Source: Heliocidaris erythrogramma
Taxonomy: Eukaryota; Echinodermata; Echinoidea; Camarodonta; Echinometridae
Length of the DNA: 64,000 nucleotides
Direction of reading: 5' to 3'
NCBI GenBank assembly: GCA_025617745.1
Contig: CM046863.1
Coordinates: 1,860,001 to 1,924,000 of the forward strand
Shown one piece after another: positions 1-9,459 of this stretch (positions are counted from its first letter, which is position 1; each line of letters starts with the position of its first letter). A program made the translations under genes and the position numbers. The notes under the pieces were generated by a model. It was given only the letters and a program-made list of their open reading frames with translations, was not told the origin of the DNA and ran no database searches.

Positions 1-1324
1 TTGAATACATACGTTCTGTACAACGTAGATCAAGAGAAAGAGTAAAGAGATCAAGACCCAATATTAACATTCAGTATTTCGATTTCTCTTCTTTCTCCAG
101 TTTTACCCTTTAAGATTTGTCAACTTCATACGTAGTTTTCTTTTTTTTTAATGATATTATTACTAGTTGAAATGTTATATGTTTTCTATGAGATCAAAAA
201 ATGTTAGTTTCATCATTTTTGCAAAGAATACCCCATATTGTGAGAGCACTACCAATTTCAAGGTCAGATAGATGAATCAATCAGTTATGTAATCTGTGAC
301 AATATGGAAAAAATAGATTCACATTGTAAAAAAATTGTTTGAAATTATATAATTATTGAAAAGAAAACCATTGCAAGAATTGTCATATTTTATTAAGCAT
401 ATCAAAAAGCTTGGATAATTCAGTTAAATACATACCACCTGAACAACGTAGATCAAGATAAGGAGTAAAGAGATCGAAAGCACTATCAGCATTAAATATG
501 TCGATTTCTCTCCTTTCTCCAGTTTTACCGTTTAAGATTTGTCAACTTCATACGTAGTTTTCTTTTATTTTAAGGATTTTATTACTAGTTGAAATGTTAT
601 ATGTTTTTTTTATGAGATAAAAAATGTTAGTTTCATCATTTTTGTAAAGAATACCCCATATTGTGAGATCACTACCAATTTAATCATGGTCAGAGATGAA
701 TCAATCAGTTATGTAACCTGTGACAATATCAACGATATAGATTCAAATTGTAATTCCACGAATACTTCATTTTGAGAGTACTACCATTTTAATCAAGGTC
801 AGATAGATGAATCAATAAGTTATGTAATCTGTGACAATATAAAAAAAATAGATTCACATTGTAAAAAAATTATATAATTATTGAAAAGAAAACCATTGCA
901 AGAATTGTCATATTTTATTAAGCATATAAAAAGCTTGGATAATTCAGTTAAATACTTACCGCCTGAACAACGTGGATCAAGATAAGGAGTAAAGAGATCG
1001 AAAGCACTATCAGCATGAAATATGTCGATTTCTCTCCTTTCTCCAGTTTTACCCTTTAAGATTTGTCAACTTAATACGTAGTTTTCTTTTTTTTAAATGA
1101 TATTATTACTAGTTGAAATGTTATATGTTTTCTATGAGATAAAAAAAGTTAGTTTCATCATTTTTCACTACCAATTTAATCAAGGTCAGAGATGAATCAA
1201 TCAGTTATGTAACCTGTGACAATACAAAAGATACATATTAAAATTGTAAAGCTACGAATACTTCATTTTGAGAGTACTACCATTTTAATCAATGTCAGAT
1301 AGATGAATCAATCAGTTATGTAAT
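1..1324. repeat. Satellite array segment 1 (about 420-bp unit)
   Basis: AT-rich tandem repeat. Landmarks in each unit, in order, are GTGAGAGCACTACC, then CAGTTATGTAATCTGTGAC, a run near GAAATTATATAATTATTG, CAGGATTCCATTCCG, CTGTACAACGTAGATCAAG, TTTACCCTTTAAGATTTGTC, ACGTAGTTTTC and GTTGAAATGTTATATG. Spacing of the GTACAACG landmark in the last part of the window is 425, 418 and 423 bp, giving the unit length. Some units carry an extra module of about 113 bp that begins near TTCCACGAATAC and repeats the GAGAGCACTACC part. This segment is cut at 1324 by the insertion that starts at 1325; the array begins before the window. No gene is supported here. Confidence 0.93.
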
Positions 1325-2275
1325 TCATTTAACAGCAGTGCAAAGCTGTTGTTAAAAATGTATTACAGGCGGCATCATGAAAGGTTTGGCAAGTGTCATG
1401 TAACACGCGCAGCTGCGGGTCGGCGTCTAGTAGATTTCAAAGAACGAGGCCGATCTTATGTTGCCGGTTCCCACGGTCACGCTGCTGAGATTTCTCAGAG
1501 AATGAAAAGGCAGCATTACGATTTCTGATTTCGACGAGTTGAGAGTGCAGATAGATTTTGTCTTCTTTTCAACGGAATTTAAAGGGCGAGTCAATTAGAA
1601 TCAACATTGGGGCTAAAAATGTAGTACATAGGTCCAATGACACAATTCTGACATTTTTACAGAAAAAAAATTGCCCAGTAACAAGAAATTGGTCAAAAAA
1701 CTCACTAATTTGGGAACGCCCCAAAAAATTGACAGCTGATTGGCTAGAGCGATTTGACGTAGCATCGGGAAGTACCCCGCGAAGCCACTTAGGTTGACTA
1801 ATATGTTGGCAATGTAAATGAATGATAATTTATCCATTTTCATATCACTATTTATACAATTTTGACAATCTTTAAGTCCCCCAAAAGGATTTGAATAGGT
1901 TGTTTAGACATTTAAGTAGAGGTCAAATGACAAGTCTGGCATTTTTTCAAACACTTTACCCATGATAATTCCTCTTTTGGATTAGGTTTATGTTTTGGAA
2001 AAACGTAATATTTTACAGACAAGTAGACGTGTGGACAGTCGCTTTACTGCTGACCGTACCTTGCGAATCTCTGTGTGCGTGCTTATGATAACAACCAAGT
2101 ACACTGAAAGACTGGATGAAAGTCTAAATATATTACAACAATTACAGCAAAATCGTGTGCTGCAAGCTAGCTGCCTCCCGGGGGGGGGGGGGGGGCACTC
2201 ACATATATATGTCACACATGTATGTGCCGCTGTGACGTCCCCCACTTTCAACCTTCTCGGGTCGCTCCCATGATA

Positions 2276-2425
2276 TGCGATTTTCAGATTTTCACTAACC
2301 GCACCTCGATTGGCTTCCGACTCGCTCCCTAGAATATGATGAGAAAACAATGCGCTTTTCAGATTTTCACTAACCGCACCTCGATTGGCTTCCGACTCGC
2401 TCCCTAGAATATGATGAGAAAACAA
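2276..2425. repeat. 75-bp tandem duplication inside the Kolobok-like element
   Basis: Two adjacent copies, starting at 2276 and 2351, share CAGATTTTCACTAACCGC, the segment with CTCGATTGGC and the ending ATGATGAGAAAACAATGCG. They are nearly identical, which implies a fairly recent local duplication within an otherwise decayed transposon. Confidence 0.85.
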
Positions 2426-2892
2426 TGCGCACAGCCCATTGTCCGGGAACGGTCGCTCCCTAGCCTCCCAGGCCAGCGCAGCGGGGAGCTGGGCGACCTA
2501 GTGCCCCCTAACTGAACGCGGTATTACTAGTGCTAGCGGCGGCTCAGTGAGATCAATCTGCATGCGACATCGAGCCAGTGCAGTGGCGCGGCATGTACAG
2601 CGTTAAAAACAGCGCTGCGACCGCTGACTCAGTTCTTGCACCGTATGTGTACCAGAGTAGTGAGATCGCGAGCAGCTAAAATTAGCTCTGCCCATGAGCC
2701 CGTTCGCTCCTTAGACCCTCAAAAATGAGCTTCCTCAATTAACCATTTAGCTCCTTAGCCCCCTGTTTTGAGATTGGCAGCGGCACACCCACATCCAAAA
2801 ACAGGTTGAGTTCCCCCCCCCCCCCCCCCCCCCCCCGGGCTCTACGGTACGGTACGGTAGACCTACCCTCTTTTTCTCCAGTGACTCCAGCT

Positions 2893-3254
2893 TCAGAACT
2901 GCAGACCGACTCTTGTTTTTTTAGCTCCCTGTGTTTGGCTTCCAGTTCCACAGCCCTCAGTTCCCAGTCTGATGACAGGGATAGCTGTCGGCCGCAGCAT
3001 TTTATTATTGGGCGCAAATCCTAGCTGGTCATACAGCCCCTGGCCTGAGGGCCTGACTATCAAAGTCCTTCTCCCTGAAGTGGTCACTGCAAACAGTACT
3101 GTGAGCGGAAGGGCCATCCCACTGAGCTAGCTCGCGTCAGCTTGATCCTTGAAATCCAAATTTTTCGAGTTGCATCACCTTTAGGAAAGGTGTGCAGACT
3201 GACACCATCGCTGGTGCATTTGCTGCACCCAGCAACAACACATCTCCGCGGCAT
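2893..3254 (-). pseudogene. THAP zinc-finger domain remnant of a transposase
   Basis: Starting at the minus-strand ATG at 3254 the frame reads MPRRCVVAGCSKC, then VSLHTFP and RKIWISRIKLTR. This matches the first half of a THAP domain, a C2CH zinc-binding DNA-binding fold with C-x(2-4)-C near the N-terminus. A second frame continues near 3130-3050 with a tryptophan followed by GPSAHSTVCSDHF, the C-x2-H second half of the zinc site. A third frame continues with KMLRPTAIPVI, which resembles the proline-containing AVPTIF-like box after THAP domains, and a charged segment that could form a short coil. At least two frame changes separate these parts, so this is not a working gene. Its position inside a TTAA-flanked element makes a Kolobok transposase the likely source; a host THAP gene exon is the alternative. 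Confidence 0.78.
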
Positions 3255-3823
3255 TTTCTTGAGATATGCACTCCTATCATGCCTATCCAAAATTCCCTGC
3301 ACTGGATATACACAGACAAGCGTCGTCCGCTAGCTAGACGTTCCCGATTGTACGTCACAGGTCACCTGACAAGGCACGTGACTGGGCCCTATTTTTCGAG
3401 GGGCGTGACAGACTAGCTGATAAACGTGCGATTTAGGCAATTTCAACGAAGCTTAGAGAAGTACACAGATCTTTTTAATAAAAAGTATATGCGATTTCTA
3501 GCAATATTGACACAATACTTTGATATTATCATGAAATGTAATTCTAATTGACTCGCCCTTTAACTTCTGATATAATTTAACCTCTTTTCAATTGGACTAG
3601 TTCTGAAGTTGGATACTTGTTTCTAGATTTATTTGGTTTGATATAAATTATACTGTATTATTGGATTACGTCGTTTAGTACACGGCTATACTTCTTTCTT
3701 GGAATTTTCTACCGGGGCAGACAAAGGTTTCATTTGGAACGTTTCTAGCTCCTCGGAATTGGACGTGATTAGTAATCGTGCAGGTGAACATTTTTGGAAG
3801 ACGAGGCGTGCGGGTGAACTAAG

Positions 3824-4085
3824 ATGCCGAAGAGCAAGGCGAAGCGAGATCGCCCCAAGACGACAGGCGTCTCCGCCGAGCAGGCTCGGGGTCGTAGGCC
3901 GCGTCGGGCAGAGCAACTAGGGCATCGACTAGAGCTACGCCGTCGACGTCGGGGGCGGATGATCACGGAGCGGATACCGCAGGGGCTGGATCAGGGATGC
4001 GTATGCGGTCGCAAGCCTACCCTCGTCAGACGGTTGCTGAATCAGCTGGGACTTAGCACAGCGATAGCAGCTGCTTTGCGGAGCG
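3824..4085 (+). CDS. Candidate exon 1 of a two-exon SGNH-domain gene (basic N-terminus)
   Basis: The ATG at 3824 opens an 87-codon stretch rich in Arg and Lys (MPKSKAKRDRPK near the start, a run of arginines near residue 40). It ends at a good splice donor: GTGAGT begins at 4086, splitting a codon after its first base (phase 1). A matching acceptor lies at 7670-7671, and joining the two keeps the frame and makes a Gly codon across the junction. The exon itself has no domain I recognise; a basic tail before an SGNH domain would suit nucleic-acid or membrane-surface binding, but that is inference. The splice model is drawn from consensus signals only, with no transcript evidence. If unspliced, the frame runs only to 4138. 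Confidence 0.5.
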
Positions 4086-4356
4086 GTGAGTTTGATAGTG
4101 GGATGTGTCAGGCCGGCCCAATGGCCGGTAGTTTGTAGTGGGTGATTGAAGGTGCTAATGCAGAGTGTAACGAAGTGGTGCGGCGAAATGGGGTGAACAT
4201 GGGGTTTGGTTCTCCCCCAGTATTGCCAACGTGACACATAAGTTGACCAGCTCTGCCAGCCGATAGCGAGTTGCATTTCTGAATTTTTCATTGACATTGT
4301 ATTTGCATTTTCTTTTCTTCACTAGGTGCATGCAGTTGTGTACGTTGTTCCATGTC

Positions 4357-4387
<31 letters not shown>

Positions 4388-4876
4388 TAATTCACGAGGA
4401 CGAATTCGGTGGGCTGTCCTCAATTTGTATGATCATGATTGTAATCAGGAGGATCATAATAATGGGGAAATGCTAAACTGAAGACAGTCAATTAAGAATG
4501 CCATGAATGGAGATGCTTCTTGAGGACAGGACTGTACAAAAAGGTGTGAAACGGTCATTGTAAGATGTGATAATGTTTGTGCAGGATAACAATCAGGATA
4601 ATGTTGACAATGATAAGATGCTCATATAACAATGACGATAATGATGATCATGAAAACATTTAGAACTGCAATCGATCGTATCAGAACGATGTGCATGCAA
4701 TGTCGTCCGTATCTAAGTTCTATTTTGTTAGGAAGTTGACAGGTGAAATATAAAGATACTAGCAGAAGCAGCCCGTGGACATTCACGGGCGCTAGCTGTG
4801 TTTATGATTAATCACCGTACCGTAAAATATTAAGTCGGGTAAAGTTATTTTTATCAAAAAGTATTTACAACATGTG

Positions 4877-5138
4877 CATTGGCGGATAAGGGTGGGGGTA
4901 CTTCCGGCCCGTGCCCTCCCTACCCCCCCCCCCCCCCCTTTGGAAGGAAAGTATGCATTTTGACGATGTACGATCCGCCCTTTTGTCGATTGTGCCCCCC
5001 CCCCCCCTTTTTAGAATGCAAACCTTTCTTGCTTGTCAAAGAATTATGCAGGGACCCCCATCATAACCACACACTCCTGAGCGAATTTTGGAGGTCTGTT
5101 TTCCCCGCCTTATACTAAATTCTGGATCCGCCCCTGAT
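4877..5138. mobile_element. Short MITE-like element with poly-C tracts
   Basis: The element begins near CATTGGCGGAT and ends CTGGATCCGCCCCTGAT, giving an imperfect inverted end around GGCGGAT. CATGTG stands on both sides (4871-4876 and 5139-5144), a likely target duplication of 6 bp or slightly more. Two long poly-C runs lie inside. The right end shares CTGGATCCGCCCCTGA with the tandem repeats at 61080-61465, so the two belong to one repeat family. Confidence 0.6.
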
Positions 5139-6189
5139 CATGTGAATATGTCTTATTTATTCAAAGCTTGCATGAGTTCTGAAGAAAAAATTCCTTTTAA
5201 TCTTGATGAAAATTGATGATATGGATATAATAATGTTCGAGTAGAATATCCATGCATAGACCTAGAGGGAGCGATTTGATCTTGCCATGTTTCTGTGGTT
5301 TATTAATACTCAGAGTAACATCCATAATTAGCGGTACGTCCCCTGTAAAGGATGCAATAATGAGAAAAAATGAATTTGTCATTTTATTTTCAGGGGTATT
5401 ATGCCCCCCTTATATGGGTCTTGGGAGGACGGACGGATTGACTTCCCCCTACTCCCCCCCCCCCCCCTCCAGCTCCCCCATTCCATTGTCATCCCATCAC
5501 CCCCAGGGCGAGGGGAGAAGGGATTAATATCATTATACGTATTCATAATCATTATGGAAATATTTTCGAAGGAATTTTCTTCTTATCAGATTTTCTGATA
5601 AAGTGTCAAATTACCGGTAGCGAACGTCGTGAAACATACACACTAAACTGTGTGTGTGACCATGAAGCTTCAAATGATGTAACTCTATACCTGTATGGTG
5701 ACCTGTATACGTACGTGCGAACGATCTAACACGTGTGTATAATACTGTACTGTACACTGTTCAAAGCCATGCGGATATATGGCCATGCTGTTCTTCGGCA
5801 TAGCTCCCCTTCACAGGGAAAGGTATATGGGTTGGCTGGGCCTGAAGCTACAAACCCGCTTCATGGGTTGGTGGAATTATTAGGCCTACTCCCTGCGGAA
5901 ATTCAATGTTTAAAAATGAATTTATGAAATATGGACGGGACGTCAGCCCTCAAGAAGTGCCTCCCACCACCCTAAGAACCCTTCCCCACCCGTGGGTACC
6001 AAAAGGCGGGGACCGAAAGGGCCAGGGGAGGAGCCTATTTGAACCAAAAAAAGAGCCCGAAATCCTTAGTGTATTATATTATAAGATGGTAAACCATGTT
6101 ATATTCGATAAGATGGGAGAAATAATGCATACTGTTAAATTAGGAGATGATAAAATCATGAAAATAATTACGAAATAAAAAACAAAAGG

Positions 6190-6270
6190 CAATGAATGAT
6201 CATGATAATGGTGATGACAGTGATGATGATGAGGAAGATGATGATGGTGATAATGGTGATGACCATGACT
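6190..6270. repeat. Imperfect GAT-type microsatellite
   Basis: Interrupted runs of GATGAT and GATGGTGAT. Similar but weaker GAT-rich sequence occurs at about 4580-4660. Both are inside the predicted intron. Confidence 0.7.
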
Positions 6271-7671
6271 GAAATTACATTGACCTTAACCATGCCAAAT
6301 AGGTAACAGAAATGACATTGCGTTATGAAGTCAAGATACGACCATAAGTTGATTGGTAGAAAATGGCGCCTAGATGGCGGCACAATAATCTGATGACCTT
6401 GAAAAAAGATGCGGGAACTTGACCTTATTAGGACTGATGACTAACGAAAATTTTATGATAATTGACTAAGCCAATTTTGAGAAATTGTGATATCAAACAA
6501 GACTATTTGATATTGCACTATTTGTAGCCCTAAATGCAGGATACTTGGGAGGTAAACAAAATGAAAGGAAAAAAAAAATATCTTCCATAGACATAACACG
6601 CAAATAGGGCAAATTCTGACATGGCATCTTTGATTGAAAATTTCGCGATGATGACGTCATCAAAATGGAAAATGTTGGTGATTGATCTTGTAGAAAACTG
6701 TCTTAGCTATAACATATCGAAATTTGGAAGACAATCGACCACTTATTACTGAAATTATCAAATGAATACAAAAATGACGTCGTCATTTTTTCATGTTTTT
6801 ACACTTTTTACATGAGAATGCCCATTGACGCGCTCACGAATTTTGAAAGTTTGACGTGCGCGTGCGGCAGTATGGAAGGTCGATAATGGCTGTTTATGGT
6901 TGGAAATTGTCAAGAATAGTGTCAGGAAGACAAACTATGCGAAAAAAAACGCCGTTTTAACGTTCTGTACGCGCTTGGCGAGCGCATACGCGCACGAATA
7001 GGAAAGTTTGAATACTTTGAAATGCTTAAAATGTCCTGAACCGTACTCTAATTTGATTAAAAAGTGATTTGGAGCATTTCTAAATTTTGACGTGCGCGTC
7101 ATTACGCGCGCATGGATTTTGATGACATTTTATGTTGACCCTTGACCTGTTAATGTGTATCAAATATGGTTCAATTTTGATGACTCGTTATGAAGATATG
7201 ATTGATAATGTGATTTCACAAAATGGCGCCTGGAGGACGTCACGATGACCTGATGACCTTGAAAAATTTCGTGGCACTTGACCATGATAGGCCTGATGAC
7301 TTGAGAAATCACTGTCACAAGAAAGGGGTGGTAAACTAATAAAGAAAGAATAAAGAAAGAAAATTCTGACGGAATTAGGAGGACCACCTAAAAAGTGCCT
7401 TTCTGGGTAGATTACACGAGTTGATGTACCTTCAGGTGTATTCATTTTTCCCACTCCCAGATGAGGTTTACACGCCCTTGAAACATAGGGATTTTATACT
7501 TTTAGGATGACTCATTGCATGGTTATATAAACAAGTTACAGGGGAGATGTTGAGGATGATGTTCACGATAAAGCGAATAGCTAAAATATGGAAGTGTCTT
7601 AGTAAGTGTGTAACGAAAAATAAATGTGGACTCCTGTACTGCCAGAGGATTTGTTTTATTACTTGTTTCAG

Positions 7672-8021
7672 GTCGGGCGTCCGTGTGCATTGTTGGTGAC
7701 TCGATTGTATATTGGGCTGGCCAGCTGGCACGGCGGGAAGGAGAGCCAAGCTTGGGTCTGGCAGCATTGGTAAAGTGGGAAGGTCGCAGGGGGCTCCAGC
7801 TGCGCCAACTCCCCGATGTAGTCTGGTCGCTCATTCAGGAAGACAGCAACTTTCGTCCGTCAAACATTGTAATCCATGCTGGAACGAACGGTATTGGACG
7901 TCGTAAAATGCGTCTTATAGTGGCGGGAGCAATACAGCGGATCCATGAATATCTGCCTCACACGCGGAATATCTGGTCAGAGATTATAGGGGCTTCAGCG
8001 AGGAGGACCAGCCTGGGATAG
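7672..8021 (+). CDS. Candidate exon 2: SGNH/GDSL-hydrolase-like domain
   Basis: SGNH hydrolases cut ester bonds with a Ser-Asp-His type site. This exon encodes CIVGDSIVYWA (block I, with the Gly-Asp-Ser nucleophile motif), then a W-x-GRRG segment, then IVIHAGTNGIG (block III, with the conserved Gly-x-Asn) and NIWSEII. The open frame ends at 8021, before the C-terminal D-x-x-H block that would supply the catalytic Asp and His. The copy is therefore probably inactive or truncated. With exon 1 the product would be about 203 residues. The frame is also open upstream to 7626, but the acceptor at 7671 explains the start of similarity better. SGNH domains of this kind are found in multicopy ORFs of animal genomes and in some mobile elements, so a mobile origin is as likely as a host enzyme. 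Confidence 0.6.
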
Positions 8022-8799
8022 AGAAGTACGGCTGGCGATGAACAAGCGGGCACGTGCGACATGCCGCCGTGTGGGGGTGTGTCAGGGGCACATCCAAGTA
8101 TTCGGCATGATGAAGGGAGCTTGTACGGGGGCGACGGGTCCACTTGTCGGTGGCAGGATGTAGCTTATTGCTCGGGGACATTCGTCACGCATTGATGCAG
8201 CTATTGTGACTTGCAGGAAGGCCCCCACTCCTGCTCTCAATTTCCCCCGATGTTGTGCTACCTCTTTTCTTTTTATTGTACCTTGCCTCAAACTCAGAGT
8301 GTGTGAATAGTTGTTAGTAGCGTTTGTGAGCTTTTGTTTTTCCATTACATGCATGTTGTCTAGGGTACACATTGTTTAGCCCTAACTAAATTTTGTTTAA
8401 GGACATTCCGGAAAAATATATATACCTGTTACCACTTACCAAACTACAGATTATCAGCTACCAAATTAATAGTTACATTATCAGCTTCACTGCGTGAGGA
8501 GACAGGGGGTGCGCCCTCATCTAGTGGCCTTGGTCGCAACCACGTTTCCCTTTCCTAAAAAGGTGGGTTTTTCGTGGCCTCCGTAACTTCCGCTAACGCG
8601 GTCGTTGTGTCCCTAGGTGCCTCACGTAGTATAGGTGGTCTAATGAACCACATGACGGCATGTAATTTACATGCGTTTTACGTAATAATGCAATAACCAG
8701 GCAATTATAAAAGCGATTTTATGTAATTCACACACGAGTGCAAGAAGCTGGGAAGTGAAAACCTCAGTGTTAAAACTTTATTAGTTGTCTGATGTCTGT
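8022..8799 (+). other. Region downstream of the SGNH exon
   Basis: No open frame of note. Weak similarity to SGNH C-terminal sequence appears to continue in another frame for about 130 bp (a basic segment around M-N-K-R-A-R-A), after which the sequence looks non-coding. It could be a decayed C-terminus followed by a 3' untranslated region. Confidence 0.35.
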
Positions 8800-9330
8800 T
8801 TGGCGTGTAAATTCATAGTCGGTACAAATTATGTAAGGTATTGCAGTTTTACAGTGGCACATAAATTGTCAATGATTGTAAGATGTTTGTTTGGGTAAAT
8901 TCATATTTGGTGCAAGTTAATTGAAGGCATTGCAGTTTTCCAGTGACACATACGTTGTGCATGCTTAGGAGATGTTTGTTTTTAGTACATTCATTCATTT
9001 ACAGTGACACATAAATTGTGTATGTTTATGAGATGTTTGTTTACGGTAAATCCCTAGTAGGTGCGAGTTATTTGAAGGTATTGCAGTCTTACAGTGGCAC
9101 ATAAGTTATGTATGCTTATAAGAAGTTTGTTTTGGGTAAATTCATATTTGGTGCAAGTTAATTGAAGGCATTGCAGTTTTCCACTGCAGTTGTGCATGCT
9201 TAGGAGATTTTTGTTTTTAGTACATTCATTCATTTACAGTGACACATAAATTGTGTATGATTATATGTTTGTTTACGGTAAATCCCTAGTAGGTGCAAGT
9301 TATTTGACGGTATTGAAGTAATGTTTACAG
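8800..9330 (+). repeat. Tandem repeat with a period of about 235-240 bp
   Basis: The phrase TTCATATTTGGTGCAAG recurs at about 8901 and 9141, and CGGTAAATCCCTAGTAGG recurs at about 9045 and 9280. Each long unit is built of shorter related parts that share TTACAGTG-CACATAA and GATGTTTGTTT. It lies downstream of the SGNH gene and before the AATAAA at 9391, as subrepeats often do in the 3' part of mobile elements. Confidence 0.8.
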
Positions 9331-9390
9331 ATTGTCAAACCAATAGTTTCTTGATATATTGTTCTGCATGCTTATGATCTGCTCAGCTCG

Positions 9391-9396
9391 AATAAA
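9391..9396 (+). promoter_or_regulatory. Candidate polyadenylation signal AATAAA
   Basis: AATAAA followed about 20-40 bp later by TG-rich sequence (GCTGTGTTGTGTT). It is in the right place to end a transcript of the SGNH gene, about 65 bp before the right end of the 8.1-kb insertion. No poly-A tract follows. Confidence 0.35.
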
Positions 9397-9459
9397 TCAG
9401 TGTCTCACAAAATTCAACTAAATTCTGAATGCTGTGTTGTGTTATCATTAGCTAGACCT

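Larger units (their letters stand above)
1583..3559 (-). mobile_element. Kolobok-like DNA transposon (TTAA target, THAP-domain remnant)
   Basis: A perfect 19-bp terminal inverted repeat, AGGGCGAGTCAATTAGAAT, lies at 1583-1601 and inverted at 3541-3559. Each end is flanked directly by TTAA (1579-1582 and 3560-3563). TTAA target duplications combined with a THAP domain in the transposase are known traits of the Kolobok superfamily. A degraded THAP domain is encoded on the minus strand about 300 bp inside the 3559 end, where a transposase N-terminus would be expected. At 1,977 bp with no long ORF the copy is decayed or internally deleted. It contains a 75-bp tandem duplication and two poly-C/G tracts. 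piggyBac also uses TTAA but has no THAP domain. Confidence 0.8.
4086..7671 (+). other. Predicted 3.6-kb intron between the SGNH exons
   Basis: It starts GTGAGT and ends with a pyrimidine-rich run and TTTCAG. Contents: a poly-A run at about 4363-4387, a MITE (4877-5138), several poly-C runs (about 4923-4938, 4997-5009, 5454-5467), an imperfect GAT/GATGAT microsatellite (about 6190-6270) and a diverged direct repeat of about 120 bp (about 6321-6442 and 7186-7303, sharing AAATGGCGCCT and CTGATGACCTTGAAAAA). The stretch 5145-6180 and the stretch 6450-7180 show nothing else I can name. Confidence 0.45.
1325..9459 (+). mobile_element. 8.1-kb insertion in the satellite, bracketed by GTAAT
   Basis: The satellite stops after GTAAT (1320-1324) and resumes with GTAAT (9460-9464). 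The uninterrupted site, reading TTATGTAATATGTGAC, is present at about 11584, so the two flanks meet exactly with a 5-bp duplication. Inside lie a Kolobok-like transposon, a two-exon SGNH-domain gene and a tandem-repeat tail with an AATAAA at 9391. The two outer ends (TCATTTAACAGCAG and CTAGACCT) do not form an obvious inverted repeat, and I find no terminal direct repeat or reverse transcriptase. It may be an unclassified mobile element or a captured genomic segment; 5 bp is too short to exclude coincidence completely, but the match to the empty site is good. The sub-stretches 1325-1582 and 3564-3823 contain nothing I recognise. Confidence 0.6.

Noticed and set aside
6321-7303. Diverged 120-bp direct repeat as terminal repeats of an element in the intron
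   Set aside because: The two copies are imperfect, have no defined ends or target duplication, and the sequence between shows no coding content.
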